Below, piece by piece: positions 14,767-22,619 of a stretch of 37,574 nt of DNA (within the stretch, counting starts at the first letter, position 1; the number at the start of each line of letters is the position of its first letter). The stretch is taken from assembly GCA_038234155.1 (NCBI GenBank), contig JBBSUT010000006.1:1-37574 (forward strand), given 5' to 3'. The stretch comes from Novosphingopyxis sp038234155. GTDB lineage: Bacteria; Pseudomonadota; Alphaproteobacteria; Sphingomonadales; Sphingomonadaceae. Under the pieces are notes generated by a model. That model ran no database searches, had not been told where the DNA came from, and saw nothing but the letters and a program-made list of their open reading frames with translations. Position numbers and translations under genes: made by a program.

Positions 14767-16482
14767 ATGACCGAGCGCGAGGCGACCGCAGAGGACGGCC
14801 GCGCGCTCATGGTGCGGGAAACCGGGGCCGCCGCCTCGCTCAGCGAGCAATTGTCCGAGCTGTTCTACAAGCTCACCTGGCGCACGCCGCTGCACAAGAT
14901 GCGGCTTACCGGCAAGCTGCCGCCGCGCCTGTTTGCCGTGCCGCAGGACCCTTTGCCGGGTGACCGGCCGCGCGGAGACGCGCTGCGCATGGGCCGCTTC
15001 CTCTATCGCGGCGTTCAGTCGCCGTTCGACGCCAGCGACGAGGAACGCGCCAAGCTGCCAGCCGATTTCCAGAATTACATCCACCGCTTTGGCTGGCTGC
15101 GCGATCTGGCGGCGGTGGCCCCGCGCGCGCAGGGTGTCGCCATCGCCGAGAAGCTGACCGCCGACTGGCTGGATCGGCACGGCATGAAGGTGACCGAGCC
15201 CGCCTGGCGCGCCGACAATTGCGCCTGGCGCTTCGTCAACTGGGCGGCCCACGCGCCCTATATCCTGTCGAGCGGCGACCTCATCTACCGCAGCCGCGTG
15301 CTCAATGCGGTGGCTCGCAATGCCCGCCATCTCGACCGCGCTGCGCAACGCGCGCCGGAAGGCCGCCAGCGGCTTGTCGCCTGGGCCGGGATCGTGGCCG
15401 CCGCGCTGCTGATCCCCGATGGCAAGGCGCGCAAGGTGGTGGGCGAGGCCGGGCTGGAGAAAGCGCTGGCCGGCGCGATCTTTCCCGACGGCGGCATCGT
15501 CTCACGCTCCCCGCTGGCGCTGGCCGAGGCGATCCACATGCTTGGCCTGCTGCGCGATGCCTATGCCAAGCGCCAGGAGATGGTCCCCGCCTTTATCGAT
15601 CACGCGCTGGAACGCGCGCTACCCGCGCTCACCGGGCTGGCGCATGGCGACGGCGGACTGGGCGCATGGCAGGGCGCGGGCGTGTTTCCGCCGGGCGACC
15701 TTCAGGCGTTGATCGCGGCCAGCGGCGTGCGCGCGCGCCCCGCCCGCCAGGCGCGCGACTGGGGCTATCAGCGCGTCTCGGCCGGCAAATCGGTGCTGCT
15801 TCTGGACGCCGCGCCGCCGCCGCTGGCGCGCGAGAGCGCCGTTGGCTGCGCGTCCACCCTGGCGCTGGAGTTCAGCCACGGGGCCGATCGCATCATCGTC
15901 AATTGCGGCGGTGCGGCGCTGGTCGGCAAACATGTCTCGCTGGCGCTGTCCACCGGGCTGCGCTCCACCGCGGCGCATTCCACCTTGTGCCTGGCGGATA
16001 CCAACAGCACCTCGATCCTGCCGGGCGGCAAGCTGGGCCGGGGTGTCGAGGAAGTCGAACTCGATCGGCGCGAGGTGGAGAACGCCACCCGGATCGAAGC
16101 CAGCCATGACGGCTATGAACGCGCTTTCGGCTTTGTCCACCGCCGCCTGCTGATGCTGCGCGCCGACGGGCTGGAGCTGCGCGGCGAGGATATGCTGCTG
16201 CCGTCCGGACCCAAAAAGCGCCGCACCGGCGATACGCCTTTCATCATGCGCTTTCACCTGGGCGACGGCGTGGAAGCGCAGGCCACCGAGAGCGGCGCGG
16301 TCCTGCGCCTGCCGGGCGGCGCGATGTGGCAGTTCCGGCTGACTGGCGGGCGGCTGAGCGTGGAAGACAGCATCTGGGTGGATGCCGACGGCATGCCCCA
16401 CCCGGCTATGCAGCTGGCCGTGGCCGGCGAGGCCGAAGCGGGGGGCAGCACCACCGGCTGGCTCCTGAAACATATGGGATGA
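14767..16482 (+). CDS. Heparinase II/III family protein
   Basis: A 571-residue protein of the heparinase II/III-like family, polysaccharide lyases that cleave uronic acid-containing glycans. The N-terminal half is helical (toroid-like; FGWLRDLAAVA, RFVNWAAHAPYIL). The C-terminal beta-sandwich region contains SHGADRIIVNCGG, STAAHSTLCLADTNST and HDGYERAFGFVHRR. In the second the HST-LCLAD segment matches the conserved family core, and the HDGY...HRR segment is typical of this branch. No signal peptide is visible, unlike secreted lyases. ATG 14767 has GAGAGG 9 bases upstream, and GTG 14761 is possible. This branch is commonly found next to rsmB and purH in alphaproteobacteria, and the substrate is unknown. 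The stop overlaps a possible purH ATG at 16479. Confidence 0.9.
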   Translation: MTEREATAEDGRALMVRETGAAASLSEQLSELFYKLTWRTPLHKMRLTGKLPPRLFAVPQDPLPGDRPRGDALRMGRFLYRGVQSPFDASDEERAKLPADFQNYIHRFGWLRDLAAVAPRAQGVAIAEKLTADWLDRHGMKVTEPAWRADNCAWRFVNWAAHAPYILSSGDLIYRSRVLNAVARNARHLDRAAQRAPEGRQRLVAWAGIVAAALLIPDGKARKVVGEAGLEKALAGAIFPDGGIVSRSPLALAEAIHMLGLLRDAYAKRQEMVPAFIDHALERALPALTGLAHGDGGLGAWQGAGVFPPGDLQALIAASGVRARPARQARDWGYQRVSAGKSVLLLDAAPPPLARESAVGCASTLALEFSHGADRIIVNCGGAALVGKHVSLALSTGLRSTAAHSTLCLADTNSTSILPGGKLGRGVEEVELDRREVENATRIEASHDGYERAFGFVHRRLLMLRADGLELRGEDMLLPSGPKKRRTGDTPFIMRFHLGDGVEAQATESGAVLRLPGGAMWQFRLTGGRLSVEDSIWVDADGMPHPAMQLAVAGEAEAGGSTTGWLLKHMG

Positions 16483-16487
16483 CACGC

Positions 16488-18077
16488 ATGAAGCCGATCC
16501 AGATCAAACGCGCGCTGCTCAGCGTATCGGACAAGGAAGGGCTCGCGGAACTTGGCCGGGCGCTGGCGGCGCGCGGAGTGGAGCTGGTGTCAACCGGCGG
16601 CACCGCGAAGGCGCTGCGTGCGCAGGGGCTCGACGTGCGCGACATATCCGAGCTTACCGGCTTTCCCGAGATGATGGACGGGCGGGTCAAGACGCTGCAC
16701 CCCAAGGTGCACGGCGCGCTGCTGGCCGTGCGCGACGATCCCGAGCATCGCAAAGCGCTGCTGACGCACGATATCGGGCCAATCGATCTGGTCGTCGTCA
16801 ATCTCTATCCCTTCGCCCAGACGCTGGCCAAAGGCGCGCACCGCGACGAGATCATCGAGAATATCGATATCGGCGGGCCGAGCATGCTGCGCTCGTCCGC
16901 CAAGAACCACGCTTATGTCACCGTGGTCACCGATCCGGCCGATTATGACGCGCTGCTCGCCGAGCTGGAGGAGCATGACGGCGCGGTCAGTCCGGACTTC
17001 CGCAAGGCCCAGGCGGCCAAGACGTTCGCCGCCACCGCCGCCTATGACGCCGTGATCGCAGGCTGGTTCGCCATGGCCGATCAGGGCGAAACGCTGCCTT
17101 CTCAGCTGCTGACCGGCGGCGCCAAGGCGGACACGCTGCGCTATGGCGAGAACCCGCATCAGGAGGCAGCGCTCTACATCCCGTCGCATGGCGGCGCGCG
17201 CGGCGTGGCGCAGGCGCATCAGGTGCAGGGCAAGGCGCTGAGCTACAACAATCTGAACGATGCCGACGCCGCGCTGGAGCTGGTCGCCGAATTTCGCGGT
17301 GGCCTGCCCACCGTGGTGATCGTCAAACATGCCAATCCCTGCGGCGTGGCCAGCGCGGACAGCCTGATCGCGGCTTATCGCGCGGCGCTGGAATGCGACA
17401 GCGCATCGGCGTTCGGCGGCATCGTGGCGGTCAACCGCCCGCTCGACGGCCCGACGGCCGAGGCGATCACCGACATCTTCACCGAGGTGGTGGTCGCACC
17501 GGATGCCGACGATGCCGCCAAGGCGGTGTTCGCGGGCAAGAAGAACCTGCGCCTGCTGCTGACCGGCGATCTGCCGGACGCCGCGCGCAGCGAGCTGACG
17601 ATCAAGAGCATCGCCGGCGGCATGCTCGTCCAGTCGCGCGACAACGGGCAGATCGCCCGGGCCGACCTCAAGACCGTAACCCGGCGCGCGCCGAGCGAGC
17701 AGGAACTGAACGACTGTCTGTTCGCGTGGACGGTGGCCAAACACACCAAGTCCAACGCCATCGTCTATGCAAAAGACGGCGCGACGGCCGGTATTGGCGC
17801 GGGTCAGATGAACCGGCGCGACAGCGCGCGCATTGCCGCCATCAAGGCGCGCGAGGCGGCGGAAACATATGGCTGGGCGCAGCCGCGCACGGCCGGATCG
17901 GCGGTCGCATCGGACGCCTTTTTCCCGTTCGCCGACGGTTTGCTCGCCGCGGCCGAGGCGGGCGCGACCGCGGTGATCCAGCCCGGCGGATCGATCCGCG
18001 ACGACGAGGTGATCGCGGCCGCCGATGCGGCGGGGCTGGCGATGGTGTTCACCGGCATGCGGCATTTCCGGCACTGA
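16488..18077 (+). CDS. purH: Bifunctional AICAR formyltransferase / IMP cyclohydrolase
   Basis: PurH catalyses the last two steps of IMP synthesis. The 529-residue length equals that of well-studied PurH. The N-terminal MGS-like cyclohydrolase domain (IKRALLSVSDKEGL, ELTGFPEMMDGRVKTLHPK, NLYPFAQT, NIDIGGPSMLRSSAKN) is followed by the formyltransferase domain (LRYGENPHQEAALY, VIVKHANPCGVA, SASAFGGIVAVNRP, KHTKSNAIVYAKDG). It ends in the conserved DAFFPFADGL and GLAMVFTGMRHFRH. ATG 16488 has GGGA about 9 bases upstream. ATG 16479, which overlaps the preceding stop as ATGA, would add three residues. It is the last gene of the rsmB-rpe-heparinase-purH run. Confidence 0.96.
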   Translation: MKPIQIKRALLSVSDKEGLAELGRALAARGVELVSTGGTAKALRAQGLDVRDISELTGFPEMMDGRVKTLHPKVHGALLAVRDDPEHRKALLTHDIGPIDLVVVNLYPFAQTLAKGAHRDEIIENIDIGGPSMLRSSAKNHAYVTVVTDPADYDALLAELEEHDGAVSPDFRKAQAAKTFAATAAYDAVIAGWFAMADQGETLPSQLLTGGAKADTLRYGENPHQEAALYIPSHGGARGVAQAHQVQGKALSYNNLNDADAALELVAEFRGGLPTVVIVKHANPCGVASADSLIAAYRAALECDSASAFGGIVAVNRPLDGPTAEAITDIFTEVVVAPDADDAAKAVFAGKKNLRLLLTGDLPDAARSELTIKSIAGGMLVQSRDNGQIARADLKTVTRRAPSEQELNDCLFAWTVAKHTKSNAIVYAKDGATAGIGAGQMNRRDSARIAAIKAREAAETYGWAQPRTAGSAVASDAFFPFADGLLAAAEAGATAVIQPGGSIRDDEVIAAADAAGLAMVFTGMRHFRH

Positions 18078-18097
18078 CGAATGGCCGTAATCCCCCG

Positions 18098-18112
18098 TTA
18101 ACCATCCGTTAG
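18098..18112 (+). promoter_or_regulatory. CtrA-like site upstream of the FAD oxidoreductase gene
   Basis: Bases 18098-18112 read TTAA-CCATCCG-TTAG. This contains the CtrA half-site TTAACCAT exactly and matches the full CtrA box TTAA-N7-TTAA at seven of eight positions. It is 55 bases before the ATG of the FAD oxidoreductase gene, on the correct side of the 89-bp gap after purH. It suggests cell-cycle control of the following three-gene set. Confidence 0.5.
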
Positions 18113-18166
18113 AAGATTTCCGTCACTGCCTTCCCTGTCACGAGACACCGCAGGGGAAGAGACCAG

Positions 18167-19756
18167 ATGGCAGGGCAGGACGAACTCAAGAGGGCAGGGC
18201 CGGTCGACGTCGCGATCATTGGCGCTGGGCCTGCCGGGCTGACCGCCGCCTATCTGCTGAGCAAAAAAGGCTACAGCGTCACGGTCATCGAAAAAGATGC
18301 GAACTATGTCGGCGGCATCAGCCGTACGGTCGAGGTCGACGGTTATCGCTTCGATATTGGCGGGCATCGCTTCTTCTCGAAATCCCAGGAGGTCGTCGAT
18401 CTCTGGAACGAAATTCTGCCGGATGATTTCATCCAGCGCCCGCGCATGAGCCGCATCTATTATGAGGGCAAATTCTACAGCTATCCGCTGCGCGCGTTCG
18501 AGGCGCTGTGGAACCTCGGCATCTGGCGCTCCAGCTTGTGCATGGCGAGCTATCTGCGCTGGAAAATGCTGCCGAACAAGACCGTGCGCAGCTTCGAGGA
18601 CTGGGTGGTCAACCAGTTCGGACACAAGCTCTATTCAATCTTTTTCAAGACCTACACCGAAAAGGTGTGGGGCATGCCGTGCGACGAGATGTCGGCCGAC
18701 TGGGCGGCGCAGCGCATCAAGGGGCTCAGCCTCGGCGCGGCGGTGATCGACGGCCTCAAGCGCTCGCTCGGCCTCAACAAGATCAATGACGGCAGCGCGG
18801 GCCAAGCCAAGACGCTGCTCGAAACCTTCCGCTATCCCCGCCTCGGCCCCGGCATGATGTGGGACGCGGCGCGCGATTTCGTGGTCGCCAAGGGCAATGA
18901 GGTCCGCATGGGCCATGCGCTGAAACAGCTCGCGCAGGATGCGAACGGCAACTGGCGCGTTACCGCGACCAAAGGCGATGGCGGCGAAGCGGTGATCGAG
19001 GCGAAACACGTCATCAGCTCGGCGCCGATGCGTGAACTTTCCGCGCGCATTCATCCGCTGCCCGCGACCAGTCTCAACGCCGCCGAGTTGAAATATCGCG
19101 ATTTCCTCACCGTGGCGCTGATGATCAAATCCGACGATCTGTTCCCCGACAACTGGATCTATATCCACGACAGCAAGGTGCAGGTGGGCCGGGTACAGAA
19201 TTTCCGCAGCTGGTCGCCCGAAATGGTGCCGGACAAGGATATCGCATGCGTCGGGCTGGAATATTTCTGCTTCGAGAATGACGGCCTGTGGTCGTCGAGC
19301 GACGCCGATCTGGTCGCGCTCGCCAAAAAGGAAATGGCCATCCTGGGACTGTGCAGGCCCGAGGACGTGGTCGGCGGCGCGGTGGTGCGGCAGGAAAAGG
19401 CCTATCCGGTCTACGACGACAGCTATGCTGAAAATGTCGCGGCGATGCGCGGGGAACTGGAAGCGCGCTTCCCCACGCTGCACATGGTCGGCCGCAACGG
19501 CATGCACCGTTATAATAATCAGGATCATGCGATGATGACGGCCATGCTGACGGTCGAGAATATCGAGGCGGGCAGCCGCGTCTACGATATCTGGCAGGTC
19601 AATGAGGACGCCGAATATCACGAGACCGGCAATGAGGGCGAACAGGCCCGCATCATCGCCGATCGCAACGCCGCGCTGGCCTCTGAGCGCGACGTGCCGC
19701 GCCGCATCGCCGCCGAAGCCGAAGCCGAAGCCAAAGCCGTCAACCGCGCGGCCTGA
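18167..19756 (+). CDS. FAD-dependent oxidoreductase (UDP-galactopyranose mutase-like)
   Basis: A 529-residue flavoprotein with an N-terminal Rossmann FAD motif GAGPAG (residues 19-24), the GGISRTVEVDGYRFDIGGHRFF segment and the LPDDFIQRPRMSRIYYEGKF region. These resemble UDP-galactopyranose mutase and the broader NAD(P)/FAD amine oxidase family. The C-terminal FAD-contacting segment MVGRNGMHRYNNQDHAM is typical of this branch. The last 25 residues are charged and include an Ala-Glu repeat. Substrate is unknown. A role in modifying an envelope sugar or lipid carrier is suggested by the downstream gtrA-type and GT-C-like genes. GGGGAAG precedes the ATG. A CtrA-like box lies in the upstream gap. 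Confidence 0.87.
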   Translation: MAGQDELKRAGPVDVAIIGAGPAGLTAAYLLSKKGYSVTVIEKDANYVGGISRTVEVDGYRFDIGGHRFFSKSQEVVDLWNEILPDDFIQRPRMSRIYYEGKFYSYPLRAFEALWNLGIWRSSLCMASYLRWKMLPNKTVRSFEDWVVNQFGHKLYSIFFKTYTEKVWGMPCDEMSADWAAQRIKGLSLGAAVIDGLKRSLGLNKINDGSAGQAKTLLETFRYPRLGPGMMWDAARDFVVAKGNEVRMGHALKQLAQDANGNWRVTATKGDGGEAVIEAKHVISSAPMRELSARIHPLPATSLNAAELKYRDFLTVALMIKSDDLFPDNWIYIHDSKVQVGRVQNFRSWSPEMVPDKDIACVGLEYFCFENDGLWSSSDADLVALAKKEMAILGLCRPEDVVGGAVVRQEKAYPVYDDSYAENVAAMRGELEARFPTLHMVGRNGMHRYNNQDHAMMTAMLTVENIEAGSRVYDIWQVNEDAEYHETGNEGEQARIIADRNAALASERDVPRRIAAEAEAEAKAVNRAA

Positions 19757-19772
19757 CCGGACAACCCCGCAG

Positions 19773-20198
19773 ATGCCGATGATCATGCGCCTCGCCCATG
19801 CCGGCATCCGTTTCGGCTTTCGTGTGGTCTACCTGCGTTACGTCATGGCCAGCGCGGTCGCGGTCACCGTAGACATCGGACTGTTTCTGCTTTTGATCGG
19901 TGCCAGCGTGCCGCCAACCGCCGCCTCGGTGATCGGTTACAGCACCGGCATTCTGGTTCACTGGATGCTCTCCAGCCGCGCTGTATTTACCGAGGCGCGC
20001 GCAAGCGGGCCGAACGGGCAGCATAAGCAGCGCGTCTTGTTCCTGATTTCCGCGCTGCTCGGCCTGGGTCTTACCGCGATCATCGTCGGCGGTTTCCAGC
20101 ATTTCGGCCTTGATCCACGCCTGGCCAAACTGGTCGCGATTGGCGTCAGCTTCCAGGCGGTGTGGCTGCTAAGGCGGCACGTCGTCTTCGCGTCATGA
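19773..20198 (+). CDS. GtrA family membrane protein
   Basis: A 141-residue protein with four hydrophobic segments, matching the GtrA family. Its members are thought to flip polyprenyl-phosphate-linked sugars across the inner membrane for surface glycan decoration. Family features seen are YLRYVMASAVAVTVDIGLFLLL in helix 1, VIGYSTGILVHWMLSSRAVF in the helix 2-3 hairpin, and the C-terminal FQAVWLLRRHVVF, which matches the usual (Y/W)xxxRxxVF ending. It begins 16 bases after the FAD oxidoreductase stop and ends in an ATGA overlap with the next gene, so the three form an operon. ATG 19779 and 19785 are alternative starts. Confidence 0.88.
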   Translation: MPMIMRLAHAGIRFGFRVVYLRYVMASAVAVTVDIGLFLLLIGASVPPTAASVIGYSTGILVHWMLSSRAVFTEARASGPNGQHKQRVLFLISALLGLGLTAIIVGGFQHFGLDPRLAKLVAIGVSFQAVWLLRRHVVFAS

Positions 20199-22036
20199 CA
20201 TCGCATTCCATAGATCGGCGGCGCTGGGATATCGGCGTCATCCTGCTGTCGATGCTGGCGCTGACCGGCTTTTTCGTGTTTTTCCAGAACAGCGGCTTCC
20301 GCGCGCTCGATTTCGCCGATCCTGACGATGCGCTGCGACTGGTCGAAGTGCGCGACTGGATGGCCGGGCAAAGCTGGTTTGACGTCAGCCAGCATCGCAT
20401 CAATCCGCCCTATGGCGGCGAAATGCACTGGTGGCGGCTGCTCGATGTGCCGATCGCCGGCTTTATTGCCCTGTTCGGACTGGTCATGGATCATGCGCGC
20501 GCCGAACTTGTCGCGCTGATCGTTTGGCCGCTGCTGCTCTACGGCGTTTTCCTGAACATCCTGTCTCGGGTCCTGCGCCAATTGGGCGGCGATGGGCTCT
20601 GTTGGATTGGGCTATTCCTCCCGATCTCGATGATTTTCCTCATCCGTCAGTTCGCGCCGCTCCGGATCGATCATCATGGCTGGCAGGTCGTCGCTGCAAC
20701 GGCATTGCTTGGTTTGTCGCTAGGAGCGCGCAGCGGCCGTAAGGGACTGCTCGCCGGTCTGGTCATGGCGTTCTATCTCTCGATCTCGATTGAGGCGCTT
20801 CCCTATTTCCTGCTGTTCGGCGGACTATATGCCTGGCGCTATTGGCGCGATGCCGAAGCCTGGCCGATGATGTGCGCATTCCTCGCCGCCTGCGCCGCCG
20901 GAACGATGATTTCCCTGCCCGCTTCCCGCGGTTGGGAGGCGCTGAGCATCACCCATTGCGACGGCCTATCGGCGCCCTACTGGAGCGCGCTGGCTGCAGC
21001 GGCTGCGGTGTTGTTGATCGGCGCGCGGCTGATCGGCCATGGCAGTCCGCTGCGCCGCCTGTCTCTGCTGGTCATCACCGGCGCGGCCGCACTGGCCGCG
21101 TTCCTGCTGGTGGCCCCGCAATGCAGCAGCGGGCCGTTTGCCACGCTCGATCCGCTGGTGCGGCAATATTGGTATCTCAACGTACTGGAGGGATTGCCGA
21201 TCACTTCGCAATCTCTGCCCACCGTGCTGTACAGTATCATCCCGACTCTCATGGGCTTGTTCGGCACGATCCTGGCTATCCGTGGATGCATGCCACCGCG
21301 GCGCGCCAACTGGCGTACGATGCTGGTCCTGCAAATCGGCGCCGGGGCCGTATCGGTCTGGGTTATGCGCGCCATGTACGTCTCGCACGCTTTCGCGGTC
21401 CCTGGCTGCGCATCTCTGGCGCTGGCGATCTGGGGCCGGGCGCGGCGAATCAGGTCGGTGCCGCTACGCGTTCTTGCGTCGGCCGCTGCAGCGCTGGCCG
21501 TGCCCTCGGTGCCGGTAGCGATTGTCTCCAAGATCGATAACGCGCTCGCCGCCGATAGCGCCAACCGGGCGGAGCCGGAGATTAATCGCTGCTTCCGCAA
21601 GGGCAATCTCGACCGGCTGAATGCGCTGGCGCCGACGACGCTGTTCGCGCCGATCGATCTTGGCCCGGCGATCCTCACACACACTTCCCACAGCGTCATT
21701 GCTACCGGCCATCACCGCAACCAAGCGGCGATGAAGATGGTGATCCGCACATTCCTGGGGTCAGAGATTGAGGCGCGGCATCTGGTCACGTCCAGCCCTG
21801 CCGACTGGTTGCTGATGTGTCCTGGCACCGAAGAGATGGCCGTCTATGCCAAGGCGAGCCCCAACGGCTTGGCCGCCCGGCTGCAGAGAGGTGACATACC
21901 AGATTGGCTCGCGCCGCTGATTGCGCAACAATTCGGACCGTTTCAGCTATACAAAATCCGGCGACCGGAGGGACAGCATGCGAAACAGGGAGGTCAGGCG
22001 GCGGTAAAATCCATGCCCGCGCCGTTCATGCAATAG
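20195..22036 (+). CDS. Polytopic GT-C-like membrane glycosyltransferase candidate
   Basis: A 613-residue integral membrane protein with an N-terminal helix (about 14-32). The first loop contains FADPDDALRLVEVRDWMAGQ with acidic residues Asp42, Asp44 and Asp45. About ten further hydrophobic helices follow, then a C-terminal soluble domain (about 470-613). The acidic motif in the first extracytoplasmic loop, together with the topology, fits GT-C enzymes that use polyprenyl-phosphate sugars. I infer that rather than recognise a named family. Its ATG overlaps the gtrA stop as ATGA. The last 43 bases overlap the end of the convergent msrB gene, so its C-terminal residues are encoded opposite the MsrB active-site segment. 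Confidence 0.75.
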   Translation: MTSHSIDRRRWDIGVILLSMLALTGFFVFFQNSGFRALDFADPDDALRLVEVRDWMAGQSWFDVSQHRINPPYGGEMHWWRLLDVPIAGFIALFGLVMDHARAELVALIVWPLLLYGVFLNILSRVLRQLGGDGLCWIGLFLPISMIFLIRQFAPLRIDHHGWQVVAATALLGLSLGARSGRKGLLAGLVMAFYLSISIEALPYFLLFGGLYAWRYWRDAEAWPMMCAFLAACAAGTMISLPASRGWEALSITHCDGLSAPYWSALAAAAAVLLIGARLIGHGSPLRRLSLLVITGAAALAAFLLVAPQCSSGPFATLDPLVRQYWYLNVLEGLPITSQSLPTVLYSIIPTLMGLFGTILAIRGCMPPRRANWRTMLVLQIGAGAVSVWVMRAMYVSHAFAVPGCASLALAIWGRARRIRSVPLRVLASAAAALAVPSVPVAIVSKIDNALAADSANRAEPEINRCFRKGNLDRLNALAPTTLFAPIDLGPAILTHTSHSVIATGHHRNQAAMKMVIRTFLGSEIEARHLVTSSPADWLLMCPGTEEMAVYAKASPNGLAARLQRGDIPDWLAPLIAQQFGPFQLYKIRRPEGQHAKQGGQAAVKSMPAPFMQ

Positions 22037-22497
22037 CGCTTGCCAGTAGGCTTGGGCCCATCGTCGAACACATGGCCCAAATGGCCGCCGCAGCGCGCGC
22101 AGTTCACGGCCGTGCGGGTAAAGCCGATCGAACTATCGCTCAACTTCACCACGGCGCCCTTGAGCGGCGCATAGAAACTGGGCCAGCCGGTGCCGCTCTC
22201 GAACTTGGTCTGGCTGCTGTAAAGCTTCTGCGCGCAGGCCGCGCAGCTGAAAATACCGGCGCGGTGCTCCTTGTTGAGCGGGCTGGAATAGGGCCGCTCG
22301 GTGCCGTCCTGCCGCAGGATATAATATTCCGAAGACGTCAGCTGCTTTTTCCACTGCGCGTCGGTCTTGGTGACGGGATAGCTGCGCGCCTGCGCGGGCG
22401 CAGCCCCGCATCCGGCCATCACAATGATGGCGGTTCCGGCAAAAGCGAGGCCGCCCTTGGTGAGCAGATCGCGGCGAGTGCTGTGAAAATGGGTCAT
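21994..22497 (-). CDS. msrB: Exported peptide-methionine (R)-S-oxide reductase
   Basis: MsrB reduces the R epimer of methionine sulfoxide in proteins. The 167-residue product has catalytic Cys156 in RYCMNGAGMDF, zinc-binding pairs CAAC (85-88) and CARC (133-136), and ESGTGWPSFYAP. The N-terminus STRRDLLTKGG followed by a hydrophobic stretch is a twin-arginine signal. A cysteine at position 30 (VMAGC) is compatible with either a Tat lipoprotein or signal peptidase I cleavage near AQA-R. Export to the periplasm is therefore likely, in contrast to cytoplasmic MsrB. The gene runs towards the GT-C-like gene and overlaps its 3' end. Confidence 0.94.
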   Translation of the reverse strand: MTHFHSTRRDLLTKGGLAFAGTAIIVMAGCGAAPAQARSYPVTKTDAQWKKQLTSSEYYILRQDGTERPYSSPLNKEHRAGIFSCAACAQKLYSSQTKFESGTGWPSFYAPLKGAVVKLSDSSIGFTRTAVNCARCGGHLGHVFDDGPKPTGKRYCMNGAGMDFTAA

Positions 22498-22619
22498 ATA
22501 GCGTCTACGTCCCGGCAAAGGAAAAAGCTGCATAGCGTACGGCGCCTGGGGCGGCCACATAGGCAGATGGCTCATTCTCGCTGCGGCCGCTGAAGCCCGG
22601 GTGAACGCGCGGCCCCCGG

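Noticed and set aside
21904..22593. 229-codon plus-strand frame over msrB
   Set aside because: Antisense to the full MsrB reading frame, which has every catalytic and zinc motif.
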